A DNA stretch of 64,000 nt from CAZEHJ01 sp964512485. Its GTDB lineage: Bacteria; Bacteroidota; Rhodothermia; Rhodothermales; UBA10348. The number at the start of each line of letters is the position of its first letter. Position 1 is the first letter of the stretch. The position numbers and the translations under genes are program-made. The stretch spans positions 1 to 64,000 of the forward strand of contig CAZEHJ010000003.1 in assembly GCA_964512485.1 (NCBI GenBank), written 5' to 3'. The notes beneath the pieces are model-generated. The model was given only the letters and a program-made list of their open reading frames with translations. It did not search any database and was not told where the DNA came from. Positions 28,669-37,674 of the stretch are shown in pieces.

Positions 28669-29493
28669 TCAGGGACGATATGGGAATTGTGAAAAGTCAG
28701 GCGGACGTTTCTCGTTGAACGCATTGCGTCCTTCCTGCCCTTCCTCACTCATATAGAAGAGCAGCGTCGCATTTCCTGCCAGTTCCTGGAGCCCGGCCTG
28801 CCCGTCGCAGTCTGCGTTGAGTCCGGCCTTCAGGCATCTGATAGCCATATGGGAATTGGCGAGAATCTCGCGGCACCACTGGACGGTCTCCTCTTCCAAC
28901 CGTGCGAGAGGCACAACGGTATTCACGAGACCCATTTTTTCTGCTTGCTCGGCGTCGTATGGACGACACAAAAACCAGATTTCGCGCGCTTTTTTCTGAC
29001 CCACGATTCGCGCCAGATAGCTGGCTCCATACCCACCGTCGAAGGAGCCCACTTTGGGGCCAGTCTGCATGAAACGAGCATTGTCCGCCGCGATCGTCAG
29101 ATCGCACATCACGTGCAGGACATGTCCCCCACCGACGGCCCAACCGGCAACCATGGCAATGACCGGCTTCGGGCATGTCCTGATTTCGCGCTGGAAATCC
29201 AGCACATTCAGACGCATGACACCTGATCCCTCTTCCTTGTATCCCGCATCGCCGCGAATCTTCTGATCACCTCCGCTGCAAAAAGCATCCGGGCCTTCAC
29301 CGGTCAGTACGATCACCCCGATATTCTGGTCGTCGCGCGCCTCCTGAAGGGCAATACGCATTTCGGTTACCGTCAGAGGCCTGAATGCGTTGCGCACGTG
29401 AGGACGATTGATTGTGATTTTTGCGATTCCTTCCGCCTTCTCGTAACGGATGTCGGTGTATTCGCCTGCCGATTTCCAGTCGACTATGGACAT
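28669..29493 (-). CDS. menB: 1,4-Dihydroxy-2-naphthoyl-CoA synthase
   Basis: 274 residues from ATG 29493 (a longer frame would overlap menH by 38 bp and gives an atypical Ser-rich N-terminus). Crotonase fold with oxyanion residues in [11 protein letters not shown] and [13 protein letters not shown], and [18 protein letters not shown]. The Gly in QTGP marks the bicarbonate-dependent type I enzyme, as in E. coli, rather than the QTD type. It cyclises o-succinylbenzoyl-CoA. C-terminus [14 protein letters not shown] is typical. Confidence 0.95.
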   Translation of the reverse strand: MSIVDWKSAGEYTDIRYEKAEGIAKITINRPHVRNAFRPLTVTEMRIALQEARDDQNIGVIVLTGEGPDAFCSGGDQKIRGDAGYKEEGSGVMRLNVLDFQREIRTCPKPVIAMVAGWAVGGGHVLHVMCDLTIAADNARFMQTGPKVGSFDGGYGASYLARIVGQKKAREIWFLCRPYDAEQAEKMGLVNTVVPLARLEEETVQWCREILANSHMAIRCLKAGLNADCDGQAGLQELAGNATLLFYMSEEGQEGRNAFNEKRPPDFSQFPYRP

Positions 29494-29545
29494 AGCTGGA
29501 TCTGATTGCTGTTTAGAAATAAGGGCAGATTCAGAACGTGCCTGC

Positions 29546-30325
29546 TCAGAACCTGCGCGCGATGAATCGTTCGAGCGCGCCAAGATACGCTTCCGGTTGT
29601 TCTTGGTGTACGATGTGACCAGCTCCTGGTATCACCACATGGCTGATTTTATCGGAACTTGCATCGAGACGAGCTCCAACATCACAGTATTTTGCATCCT
29701 GAGCACCAGAAACGAAGAGTACGGGGACCTGGAAATCAGCCAAAAACTCCCAAAATGGGGCTTGGAGACCTGTCGAAAAGCCCGAAAGAGCAGCTGACAA
29801 CGATTCCGGATCCCCCCACCCGCGACTGTTCTTGATCTCCTCGATGAGAGAAGAGCCTGAAAGAGACGTAAATACCGGCTGATCGTACCACTCTTCCAGG
29901 ACGTCCGGCCAGTCGAGAATAATCTTATTCGACCATCTTCGGTCCAGCGCGACGCGCTCTTCGCGTTCTTCTTTTGAGGTAAGGCCCGGGTGTGCGGACT
30001 CCAGAATCAGCCCTTCAATTTTGTCCGGGTAGCGATGGGCGTAGTGCATCGCCAATCGACCTCCCATCGAATATCCGGCAAGAATGACCCGCTCCTGTCC
30101 TTCCGAACGAAGAAATCGATCAATACCACTCAGGGCTTCATCATACCAGTCGTCGCTGGCTACCGGCGACTTTCCATGGCCGGGAAGATCGAGCGCAACC
30201 GAGGCCAGGGGAAGACGCCTCCCAATCGGCATCCATTCGGCCGCCCGACCCATGAATCCGTGGAGGAAGAGGACGACCTTTTCGCCCGACGATCCTTTCA
30301 ACCAGACTGCATTGAGTGATGACAT
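29546..30325 (-). CDS. menH: SHCHC synthase MenH
   Basis: 259 residues, alpha/beta hydrolase fold. [19 protein letters not shown], nucleophile [16 protein letters not shown] (typical of MenH), acid in GAQDAKY, and His in [11 protein letters not shown]. It eliminates pyruvate from SEPHCHC in menaquinone synthesis. Located between the unknown operon gene (7 bp) and menB (52 bp), which supports MenH rather than a general esterase. Confidence 0.92.
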   Translation of the reverse strand: MSSLNAVWLKGSSGEKVVLFLHGFMGRAAEWMPIGRRLPLASVALDLPGHGKSPVASDDWYDEALSGIDRFLRSEGQERVILAGYSMGGRLAMHYAHRYPDKIEGLILESAHPGLTSKEEREERVALDRRWSNKIILDWPDVLEEWYDQPVFTSLSGSSLIEEIKNSRGWGDPESLSAALSGFSTGLQAPFWEFLADFQVPVLFVSGAQDAKYCDVGARLDASSDKISHVVIPGAGHIVHQEQPEAYLGALERFIARRF

Positions 30326-30332
30326 CCAATCC

Positions 30333-30698
30333 TCAGGCCCGGGTATCGGGAAGCTGCATTTTGACCGGTCGCGGAGCTATGGGATTACCATCTTCGTCAT
30401 GAACACAGGGAAAGTCTTTTTCGATTACAATCCGGATGAACTGGATCTCATTCAATTTCAGTTCGAAGTCGAATCCGACAGTTTCGTTTCTATCCCAGTT
30501 TTTAATCCATTCAGCGGGAAAAAGCACGCTCAGACTTCCGTTATTATGATTTACAGAACAAGCAGATGGATCTACCATCAATGAAAACCGAAGCCCATTT
30601 CCTATATCGAGCGAGGTGCTCCCGTCTTGAACCAGTTGCTCCACATCTTCCCGGGAAAGACGGAATCGTACGAAATTGTCTACGAATCTCACTTTCAT
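30333..30698 (-). CDS. Conserved-looking protein of unknown function inside the men operon
   Basis: 121 residues, no signal peptide or membrane segment. N-terminus MKVRFVDNFVRFRLSREDVE suggests a beta-strand then helix; later LSVLFPAEWIKNWDRNETVG and IVIEKDFPCVHDEDGNP look conserved in type. It resembles short proteins of unknown function I have seen in Bacteroidota genomes, but I cannot assign a family with confidence. It overlaps menD by 4 bp and is 7 bp from menH, so it is translated with them. A role in menaquinone synthesis is only inferred from position. Confidence 0.75.
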   Translation of the reverse strand: MKVRFVDNFVRFRLSREDVEQLVQDGSTSLDIGNGLRFSLMVDPSACSVNHNNGSLSVLFPAEWIKNWDRNETVGFDFELKLNEIQFIRIVIEKDFPCVHDEDGNPIAPRPVKMQLPDTRA

Positions 30699-32512
30699 GT
30701 CATTTCGAGGGTGATGGACTGCATCCGGGCAGACATGGCCTTCAGAATGCGCCGCTGTTCCTCCAGATTGTCCGTCCTGTCAGTTTTGACTTCAATCAGC
30801 GCTGCTTCATTTCCTTCCAGAACTGCATCGAGCGTCGACCTGAGATCGGTCAATGTCGCCGGACTGGAGTACGACACTCCGAACTGTGCGGCGGCGTGTT
30901 CGAAAGAAAAACCGTGGGGTGTGGCGAAGTATGATTCGAATACGTCCTCATATTCCCGAATCGGGAGATAGGAAAAGATTCCGCCGCCGTCGTTGTTGAG
31001 AACCACAACCACAGCGTTTCGAGAAGCGCATTGTGCCAGCGAATTCAGATCGTGGAGAAGAGCCAGGTCGCCGGTAAGAACGCACGGTCGTTTAACATGG
31101 CCGTCGCCAAAGCCCATCGCGGTAGCAATCGTACCGTCGATTCCGCTCGCACCCCGATTTGACGCCACCGCCAAATCTGGCCCCTGAGTTCTGGCACAGA
31201 GATCAAGGTGTCTGACCGGATTGCTTGATGCCACCGTCAGCACGTGGTTTTCGTTCAGGGCGTCGCTCACGGCTCGGGTTGCATTCTGCTCGCTTAGATG
31301 GTCGCCGAGATCGCCCGCACCCCAATCCCGCGCCTCGTTTGTGACCTTCTCCCAATTTCTGCACCAGATTGACTTCTCACGTCCGTTCTGACCGCCATTT
31401 CCGCTGCCTGTCTGACTGAGCTTTTGGAGAACGTCAACGGGATCTGCAACAATGCGAGCTGAAACGGTATGGGCTGGATCGATTCGCCTCCTGCGATCAT
31501 CCACGACTACCAATGTGCTGCCCTGCATCATCTGATTGACGCGTTTTGAAACGGGGGAAGCTCCGAATTGAACAACCAGATCTGGCGTGAGCGCTCGAGG
31601 CAGGCCTCCATACAGAATGGCTTCGGCGTGGCAAATTCCGCGTGACCCGAGATTCCCAATTCGAACCTGTGATCCGATGTCTGCCACGTAAACGGCATCG
31701 AACGAGAGGCAGCACTCGTCGACTGCATTGCGAATCTTTCCGCAGTCACCTTTCAATCTGCCAAGCACAATCATGGGTCGATCAGCATTTTCAAGTCTTG
31801 ACTTCAGACCTTCAACAGTGTCCGGAGCCACAACGCTTTGATCAGAGTGCGTCGTAAATGGAGCTTCGCCCTCTTCCCATGATTCGAGTCTGGGTGAGAT
31901 CTTGGGAGCGTAATCCTGCTCCGATGGTGCGAGCGGCTCACGAAACATACAGTTCACATGAACCGGTCCCGACTTCGATCTCTGAGCGGCATGGTCAATT
32001 GTTGTCAGCACGTACTCCGGATCGATATCGTCCGACGGGGAGGGCATGTCGATCGACCATTCCACATACCGACCAAACATCTGATCCTGACGAATAGTTT
32101 GATTCGCGTCCGTATCCCTCAGCTCCGGAGGTCGATCCGCCGTCAACAGGATCATCGGCAGCTGCTCCATGGATGCTTCCACGATCGCTGGATAGCCGTT
32201 CGCAAGCGCCGTTCCCGAAGACGTGATCCACACCGCGGGTCGGCCAGTTGCTTTCGCATAGCCAAGAGCCATGAAGGCTGTTCCTCGCTCATCGAAATGA
32301 GTGCAAATCGTCACGCCAGGATGCGCAGCTGCCGCAGTCACAAGTGGGGTCGATCTCGATCCGGGAGCCACATAAAACATGCTGACGCCATTGCGGACGA
32401 GTTCTTCAACGATGAGACTCGTCCAGAATCGATTTCTATTTGGAGCTCTTGACTTCAAGACCAAGGATTCGGGTAAAGTCAGTGATTTTTTGTTCGATCT
32501 CCAGCCATTCAT
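30695..32512 (-). CDS. menD: SEPHCHC synthase MenD
   Basis: 605 residues as called. ThDP enzyme joining 2-oxoglutarate and isochorismate. Key motifs: catalytic Glu in CTHFDERGTAF, VAPGSRSTPL, SSGTALANGYPAIVEA, and the cofactor site NRGASGIDGTIATAMGFGDG with VVVLNNDGGGIFSYLP. The ATG at 32512 overlaps the menF end by 77 bp and adds about 18 unusual residues; TTG codons at 32464 or 32458 would give a conventional length and a shorter overlap. Confidence 0.93.
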   Translation of the reverse strand: MNGWRSNKKSLTLPESLVLKSRAPNRNRFWTSLIVEELVRNGVSMFYVAPGSRSTPLVTAAAAHPGVTICTHFDERGTAFMALGYAKATGRPAVWITSSGTALANGYPAIVEASMEQLPMILLTADRPPELRDTDANQTIRQDQMFGRYVEWSIDMPSPSDDIDPEYVLTTIDHAAQRSKSGPVHVNCMFREPLAPSEQDYAPKISPRLESWEEGEAPFTTHSDQSVVAPDTVEGLKSRLENADRPMIVLGRLKGDCGKIRNAVDECCLSFDAVYVADIGSQVRIGNLGSRGICHAEAILYGGLPRALTPDLVVQFGASPVSKRVNQMMQGSTLVVVDDRRRRIDPAHTVSARIVADPVDVLQKLSQTGSGNGGQNGREKSIWCRNWEKVTNEARDWGAGDLGDHLSEQNATRAVSDALNENHVLTVASSNPVRHLDLCARTQGPDLAVASNRGASGIDGTIATAMGFGDGHVKRPCVLTGDLALLHDLNSLAQCASRNAVVVVLNNDGGGIFSYLPIREYEDVFESYFATPHGFSFEHAAAQFGVSYSSPATLTDLRSTLDAVLEGNEAALIEVKTDRTDNLEEQRRILKAMSARMQSITLEMT

Positions 32513-33722
32513 CCCCTGGTTCCGATCCTTTTACGAGACCTGCCCCGGAGAAGAGAGAAAGGACTTTTTCTTTGAGAACACCGCATCGCAAGGCAACAGC
32601 AAATTCCGCCGAATCGCGCCCAATCCAACCGATAGGTCCAGCATACCAACCACGGTCGAAGTCCTCGAGTGAGTCAATCGCCTCCAGAGCCAGGTCGGTT
32701 GGTGCACCGCCGACCGCAGGAGTGGGGTGCAATTTATTGATCAGGTCGAAGTCTGAAACGTCGCTGCGCAGCGTGCCCGAGAGTCTGGAATGAAGATGCC
32801 TTCCCGCAGCCAATTTCATCTCCGAGGCCTCCACGTCCACTGCCACCGAATGACAGAATGAATCGAGTACCTGTTCGATATAATCCCGAACGTATGCATG
32901 CTCGCGCTGGTCCTTCTCGCTGGCCAAAAGCGAGGTCCGGTATGCCTCATCGTCATCTGTGGTTTCGCCTCTCGGCCGCGTGCCGGCTACGGCTTCACTG
33001 AAAACTTCGCGACCCCTGCGGAAAAACAACCGCTCCGGAGTTGCTCCCAAAAAAGCGCTGTCATCGGATTCGAACAGGAAGTGGAAGCAGTTTGGTGTGG
33101 CATCCTGTAGGAGGTCAAGAAGACGCACAGGGTCAGGTTCTTCTCCGAATTCGAGGTCGACCCGACGCGCAAGTACCACCTTTTGCACGACCTCCCGGTC
33201 AAACGCATCAAGGGTCCATCCCACTTGGGACTTCCAACTATCAAAACTCGGATTGTCTATTCGGCGGATGGGAGACGGCATCGAGGTCGGCAACAACTGA
33301 TCCGGAAACGAAAGCTCATCAATCTGATGCATCAGCGCATCGACCGTCGCAAAATCCTCAGGCAGAACCACATTGCAACAAAACAGATTTCGCTCACCCC
33401 GACGATGCAGTTCGAACCTGGGCAAAACAAATCTCCACGTCGGGAAGCCGAACCAATCCTGCGACGAAACCCGGTCGAGATCGAATTTCATACCTCCGTA
33501 AAACTTGGCGTCTGCTCCTGGACGTTCGAGAAACTCATCAACTTCGCGGGCCAATTCTGAAAAATCCGGTCGACCGTCACCCGAAAGCACGCGAGCGATT
33601 CCACACATGGCAACCCGATCGTCATCATGCCGACCACGCCAGTAAAGTCGTTCCATCGAGGCCTGGGCTTGCAACCAGGTAAGAGGATCGATTCGCGGAA
33701 CCGGTATTTCGATCCGGATCAA
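32436..33722 (-). CDS. menF: Isochorismate synthase
   Basis: 428 residues, chorismate-binding family. Motifs: QKVVLARRVDLEF, FESDDSAFLGATPERLF, EAVAGTRPRG, LHSRLSGTL, LHPTPAVGGAP, GWYAGPIGWIG and the Mg-binding GAGLVKGSEPGDEWLEIEQKI. Converts chorismate to isochorismate, first step of the men pathway, linking to aroA upstream in chorismate supply. TTG start (33722); no other start codon lies in frame before a stop. First gene of the men operon. Confidence 0.94.
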   Translation of the reverse strand: MIRIEIPVPRIDPLTWLQAQASMERLYWRGRHDDDRVAMCGIARVLSGDGRPDFSELAREVDEFLERPGADAKFYGGMKFDLDRVSSQDWFGFPTWRFVLPRFELHRRGERNLFCCNVVLPEDFATVDALMHQIDELSFPDQLLPTSMPSPIRRIDNPSFDSWKSQVGWTLDAFDREVVQKVVLARRVDLEFGEEPDPVRLLDLLQDATPNCFHFLFESDDSAFLGATPERLFFRRGREVFSEAVAGTRPRGETTDDDEAYRTSLLASEKDQREHAYVRDYIEQVLDSFCHSVAVDVEASEMKLAAGRHLHSRLSGTLRSDVSDFDLINKLHPTPAVGGAPTDLALEAIDSLEDFDRGWYAGPIGWIGRDSAEFAVALRCGVLKEKVLSLFSGAGLVKGSEPGDEWLEIEQKITDFTRILGLEVKSSK

Positions 33723-33877
33723 GCTCTTTTCGCTCTCTTCCGAATCCTGGAAATGCCTTTCTAGCGCAGACTTGATTCGAAGCTGAACTTCGATACCAGA
33801 ATCTGCAATTCTTTGTGTATGTGCTTCAGGCGACTGGATACGCGGATTTCTTTGCTTGAACGATGGGCGAGCGGGCG

Positions 33878-33885
33878 CAAATATA
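33878..33885 (-). promoter_or_regulatory. Candidate -10/-7 element for the men operon
   Basis: TATATTTG on the minus strand, 155 bp upstream of menF and just outside the 3' end of the gene before it. The same octamer occurs in the 5029-5059 promoter, but the -35 region here (TCGAGC at 17 nt) is poor. Confidence 0.3.
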
Positions 33886-33896
33886 TCGATTTTCGA

Positions 33897-34529
33897 TCAT
33901 TTGCTCGACTTTTTTCGATAGTTCATTATCTCGAGCATTCGTTGCTGCATGCCGGGCAGTTCTCCGATGTCGTCGCCATGCTTCAGTGCTGCTCGTAAGA
34001 GAACGTTTCGCAAGATTAGATCGGGAGCTTCCAATGGAGATAATCGCTGTCGCAGCGCATGAATAAGTGGTGACAATAGCCGGGTTACAATCTGCCAGCG
34101 AATCAGTATAAATCCGAGAAGCCCCACAGTCAGCGCGATCATTTGATTATCCGCCGCGAGAAAACTCAAAATCATTACAAACAACAGCCCTTGAAAAATG
34201 GGATGGTTCAGTCTTTTCACTACGGGAATTAGACCAAAAAGAACGGTGTAGGGCGATACAACGGACAGAAAAAACAAAACAGTCACGGCTCCAGCCGCTG
34301 CCTGCCACGGTGCAGATACAAGTAGGAACAGCCCGAGGGAGAGAACGGATACCGTTACAGGCAGCGCGTTCCAATCAGCTGCTTTGCGCAACAGCGACCC
34401 CAGCCCATATCGCTCGATCACATCGGGCGCGAAGGCGTTGAGGTCTTCTTCAGAGGTGTGAAACCAGAGACCATCCGCTGTAAAAATTCCGCCGGGAAGC
34501 TCAACCCAGGAGGCCTTTTTATCAGTCAT
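33897..34529 (-). CDS. Four-helix membrane protein of unknown function
   Basis: 210 residues from ATG 34529. Cytoplasmic-looking N-terminus with WVELPGGIFTADGLWFHTSE, then four hydrophobic segments at about 55-75, 80-100, 105-125 and 128-150, and a basic C-terminal helix (LIHALRQRLSPLEAPDLILR). It overlaps the 3' end of the YbbR-domain gene by 8 bp, so the two are co-translated. I do not recognise the family. The men operon follows on the same strand. Confidence 0.7.
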   Translation of the reverse strand: MTDKKASWVELPGGIFTADGLWFHTSEEDLNAFAPDVIERYGLGSLLRKAADWNALPVTVSVLSLGLFLLVSAPWQAAAGAVTVLFFLSVVSPYTVLFGLIPVVKRLNHPIFQGLLFVMILSFLAADNQMIALTVGLLGFILIRWQIVTRLLSPLIHALRQRLSPLEAPDLILRNVLLRAALKHGDDIGELPGMQQRMLEIMNYRKKSSK

Positions 34530-35499
34530 CGTTTCTGACGTGGAAGTACGAGAGGCCGTCAGGTTCGAAGCGGGCATGCTGAATATCTATTCCGACGGGC
34601 AGATGGATCATGGGAAAGGCTCGCCCCTGGGTATCTCTCAAAATGTCTGCATAAGGAACGAAAACATAAAAATCCTCTGCTTCCATCGCTTGATCGAACT
34701 GCGAAAGAGGCACCTGATAGACAGCCTCGACCGTTGCAGGCGAAAAGGTTACCTGCATTCCGAGAGGAAGGCCGATTGCACGGACCCCTACGTTCCGGCG
34801 TGCTTCTGTAAATGCCTGAATATCTGCGACAACATTTACCTCTGCGAACTCAAGATCGATCAATCCCTTCAGCGAATCGGAAAGAGCGATTACTGCGTTC
34901 AGGGAGTCTCGCATTTCCCCGAGATGTCGAGCCTCTGTTGGCCAGGATTCCATCTCCATCACGATGGATCTGGCTCCTGAAATGGTTACAGAATCCGGGA
35001 ATACATCCACGGCTCCGATCATCCGGAAACCGGGAGCGAACTGCATCTCTACCCGTGACATAACGGGAATCTTGCGACTGATCCGATCTTCGACCCGGAT
35101 TTCGATTGTCCTTGGAGTGACCGTTTGAATACTGACATTGTTGATCGTCTCAGGAGCTGTCAGACCCATATCGACCAGGCCATTGCTTGCCTCGATTGGC
35201 AGAGTCGGCGTGTTGTAATACAGCCTGAGAATCTGAATGCCTTTCCCTTCGAGCTGAACACGTACCACATCCGGCGGCTGGGTCGCAAGCGCTTGATTCT
35301 GGGTCAGATTTTGGACCTCGGTCGGAAAATCGATGACCTGCGTGTAGGTCTCCTGCATACTGAATGCAAACCACAACACACATGAAGCCAGAATGCAGAG
35401 CGAAATGACAAATCCGCTGCTTCTGGTTTCTTCCGGTTCGTATCCCGGCTGGCGGAGGGATTTGGAAATCGATTCCTGGAATCTGGTGATTAACGACAT
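34522..35499 (-). CDS. YbbR-domain (CdaR-like) membrane-anchored protein
   Basis: 325 residues. One N-terminal membrane helix at about 30-47 (FVISLCILASCVLWFAFSM) and an extracytoplasmic part with YbbR-like repeats: PRTIEIRVEDRISRKIPVMSRVE, FRMIGAVDVFPDSVTISGAR, FAEVNVVADIQAF and VGVRAIGLPLGMQVTFSPATVEA. In Firmicutes, CdaR modulates the diadenylate cyclase CdaA; no cyclase gene is adjacent here. Sits immediately downstream of the two shell-protein genes (51 bp) on the same strand. Confidence 0.82.
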   Translation of the reverse strand: MSLITRFQESISKSLRQPGYEPEETRSSGFVISLCILASCVLWFAFSMQETYTQVIDFPTEVQNLTQNQALATQPPDVVRVQLEGKGIQILRLYYNTPTLPIEASNGLVDMGLTAPETINNVSIQTVTPRTIEIRVEDRISRKIPVMSRVEMQFAPGFRMIGAVDVFPDSVTISGARSIVMEMESWPTEARHLGEMRDSLNAVIALSDSLKGLIDLEFAEVNVVADIQAFTEARRNVGVRAIGLPLGMQVTFSPATVEAVYQVPLSQFDQAMEAEDFYVFVPYADILRDTQGRAFPMIHLPVGIDIQHARFEPDGLSYFHVRNDD

Positions 35500-35550
35500 G
35501 ATCGTGACTGCCCGGACAGCATTCGCTCAAAAAATGGCCAGAATATCAAC

Positions 35551-35991
35551 TCACCGTTTACGCAGAGCAGCCAGCAACTGTTGCTTGTTCGCCCGGGCTA
35601 TTTCACGACCTTTAATCGGAAGGTCCTGCTGTTCACGGGCATAGGCTCTCAATTGCCTGACGGTCATCTCATCCAGGTTTGAAGCAGTCTCCCGAGGCGC
35701 AGTTGGAGCTTCGTTGGCCTGCATAGCAACAACATCCGATGATGGCCTTGCAATAACGTGGGATGAAAGAACTTCACCAACCTTCGAAGCTGCTACCGTA
35801 CCCGCATCAACCGCGGACTGCACGGCTGCAGTCTCACCAGTGACATGAACGGTGATGAGGGCGGCCACTGTTTGCTCCATCGACACAATTCTGACATGGG
35901 CGGCCTTGGCCATGGCATCGGCAGCTTCCAGGGCTGCGATGAGCCCACGGGTTTCAATCATACCCAAAGCTTCCTGAACGGTGTCCGCCAT
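35551..35991 (-). CDS. Microcompartment shell protein (BMC-H) with Rho-N/SAP-like C-terminal extension
   Basis: 146 residues. Residues about 5-88 are a BMC-H domain (EALGMIETRGLIAALEAADA, VGEVLSSHVIARP), the hexameric tile of carboxysome and metabolosome shells. The pore loop, normally KIGSG or similar, reads EQTVAAL, so the pore is unusual. After a linker (89-104) comes LDEMTVRQLRAYAREQ...LPIKGREIARANKQQLLAAL (105-144), a helix-loop-helix resembling the Rho N-terminal or SAP motif that binds nucleic acid. EutK carries a comparable C-terminal DNA-binding-like domain. 47 bp downstream of the second shell gene. Shell identity is secure; the extension function is inference. Confidence 0.9.
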   Translation of the reverse strand: MADTVQEALGMIETRGLIAALEAADAMAKAAHVRIVSMEQTVAALITVHVTGETAAVQSAVDAGTVAASKVGEVLSSHVIARPSSDVVAMQANEAPTAPRETASNLDEMTVRQLRAYAREQQDLPIKGREIARANKQQLLAALRKR

Positions 35992-36038
35992 GTCAGTAAA
36001 GGAAATTTCTGAACCGGGTGGATTTCCCGATCAGACTA

Positions 36039-36332
36039 TTATCCATTCGAACCCGATGGAAGAATGGCTTCCACATCGGAATGTGGGCGAGGAATAACGT
36101 GAACCGATACGAGTTCTCCGACACGCTCGGCAGCGGCAGCGCCTGCGTCTGTGGCAGCCTTTACTGCACCAACGTCGCCTCGCACCATGACGGTCACAAA
36201 ACCTCCACCGATTTTTTCTTTACCGATGAGGTGGACTCGTGCAGCTTTGACCATCGCATCCGCGGCTTCAATAGCTCCAACGAGACCACGTGTCTCGACC
36301 ATTCCAAGAGCAATTCCGTAATCTTCTGACAT
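36039..36332 (-). CDS. Microcompartment hexameric shell protein (BMC-H)
   Basis: 97 residues from ATG 36332 (the longer frame adds an untypical N-terminus). The whole protein is one BMC domain: [27 protein letters not shown], pore loop [36 protein letters not shown], then [16 protein letters not shown]. It is close to EutM/PduA/CcmK types and should self-assemble as hexamers with a small central pore lined by Gly. Followed by the second shell gene; preceded by a strong promoter at 36451-36479. No pentamer (EutN/CcmL) or cargo enzyme is in the window. Confidence 0.95.
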   Translation of the reverse strand: MSEDYGIALGMVETRGLVGAIEAADAMVKAARVHLIGKEKIGGGFVTVMVRGDVGAVKAATDAGAAAAERVGELVSVHVIPRPHSDVEAILPSGSNG

Positions 36333-36450
36333 CGTGCGTCTGTATGTTATCGGGATTGAAATCCGAACCGGGAATCGCAAAACGGCTTTTTTTCCGTTGC
36401 AATTTCGGGAGCATGCCGGACTATCCGGGAGCACGCTTTCGGAATGTCAG

Positions 36451-36479
36451 AATATAGACTTGACCCGTGCGTTTGTCAA
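36451..36479 (-). promoter_or_regulatory. Promoter for the shell-protein genes
   Basis: Minus strand TTGACA (36479-36474), 17-nt spacer, TATATT (36456-36451), 119 bp upstream of the first shell gene. Same hexamers and same flanks (AAACG after -35, GTC before -10) as the promoter at 5029-5059. Confidence 0.7.
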
Positions 36480-36557
36480 AGATTCGCGCCCAGAAGAAGA
36501 AGAAGGTTGCTATACTGTCGGGCCGTCAGGCAAATCCTTGATTTCAACTCTTTTCTG

Positions 36558-37667
36558 ATGATAAAAGTCGCTTTGATCGCCGGTGCACGGCCGAATTTCA
36601 TAAAAATTGCTGCTCTGGAGAAAGCATTTCGCTCCTCGGGCTCTTTCGACAATCTGCTCATCCACACCGGCCAGCATTACGATTCACGAATGTCTGACAT
36701 CTTTTTCAGGCAATTAAATATGCCGGAGCCGGATATGTATCTGGGTGTGGGCTCGGGTACACACGCTCAGCAGACCGCCCGGGTAATGACGGAGATCGAA
36801 CCGATTCTGATTGAGCAGAAGCCGGACGTCGTCGTCGTTGTGGGAGATGTCAATTCGACCGTTGCCACGGCGCTGACGGCCAGGAAGCTGCATATTCCGC
36901 TCGTCCACGTTGAAGCGGGTTTGCGCTCGTCGGATCGCACGATGCCTGAAGAAATCAATCGTATCGTAACCGATTCGATTTCCGACTATCTCTATGTTTC
37001 CGAACCTTCCGGCATCACTCATCTTCAGGCAGAGGGCCATGCAAGCGACAGAATGTTGATGGTCGGCAACGTCATGATCGACTCGCTGCGCCAGTTTGAG
37101 CAGGCAGCCAGTGAAACAGATGAACACGTCACCAGAGGTCTTGAAAGCGGGACGTATTTCCTGATCACTGCCCACAGACCGGCACTCGTGGATCACGAAG
37201 AACATCTCTCGACATTTGTTGATGGTCTTCTGAGATTGGCTGACCTGGGCCCCATCGTATTTCCTATTCATCCTCGAACAGCAGCAGGACTGGACAATTT
37301 TGAAGCTGGGCGAAGACTGAGCTCCCATCCCGAAGTACAGCTGACCGAGCCCATCGGATACCTGGAGTTTCTCTGTTTGATGATGCATTCTGGCCTAATC
37401 GTGACAGATTCTGGTGGCATTCAGGAAGAATCGACCGCTCTCCTCAAACCTTGTGTCACAGTACGCCCCAATACCGAACGCCCGGTCACCGTTGACGAGG
37501 GCACGAATGAATTGATCAATCTGGATGCTTCGTTGATAGAAGATGCCGGCAGACGTGCATTGTCTGGAGAGTGGAAGAAAGGCAGGATTCCCGATTTGTG
37601 GGATGGGAAAGCGTCAGAACGAATAGCTGCGCATCTTGCAGGCACACTGGCCAAACTACATTCGTAG
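36558..37667 (+). CDS. wecB: UDP-N-acetylglucosamine 2-epimerase (non-hydrolysing)
   Basis: 369 residues from ATG 36558 (the longer frame begins with an Arg-rich non-homologous stretch). Interconverts UDP-GlcNAc and UDP-ManNAc for surface glycans. Motifs: GARPNFIKIAAL, HTGQHYDSRMSD, VGDVNSTVA, HVEAGLRS, MPEEINR, ITAHRP and SGGIQEEST. Convergent with the adjacent glycosyltransferase operon, which holds a second, divergent copy; the two share the fold but only moderate identity. Confidence 0.92.
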   Translation: MIKVALIAGARPNFIKIAALEKAFRSSGSFDNLLIHTGQHYDSRMSDIFFRQLNMPEPDMYLGVGSGTHAQQTARVMTEIEPILIEQKPDVVVVVGDVNSTVATALTARKLHIPLVHVEAGLRSSDRTMPEEINRIVTDSISDYLYVSEPSGITHLQAEGHASDRMLMVGNVMIDSLRQFEQAASETDEHVTRGLESGTYFLITAHRPALVDHEEHLSTFVDGLLRLADLGPIVFPIHPRTAAGLDNFEAGRRLSSHPEVQLTEPIGYLEFLCLMMHSGLIVTDSGGIQEESTALLKPCVTVRPNTERPVTVDEGTNELINLDASLIEDAGRRALSGEWKKGRIPDLWDGKASERIAAHLAGTLAKLHS

Positions 37668-37674
37668 TGACCTG

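Noticed and set aside
36333..36443. Imperfect hairpin and short direct repeats (CGGGAGCA) in the shell-wecB gap
   Set aside because: Stem too short and imperfect, repeats only eight bases; not distinguishable from chance.
36714..37388. Minus-strand ORF of 224 residues over wecB
   Set aside because: Antisense to a conserved epimerase; no motif or start signal.
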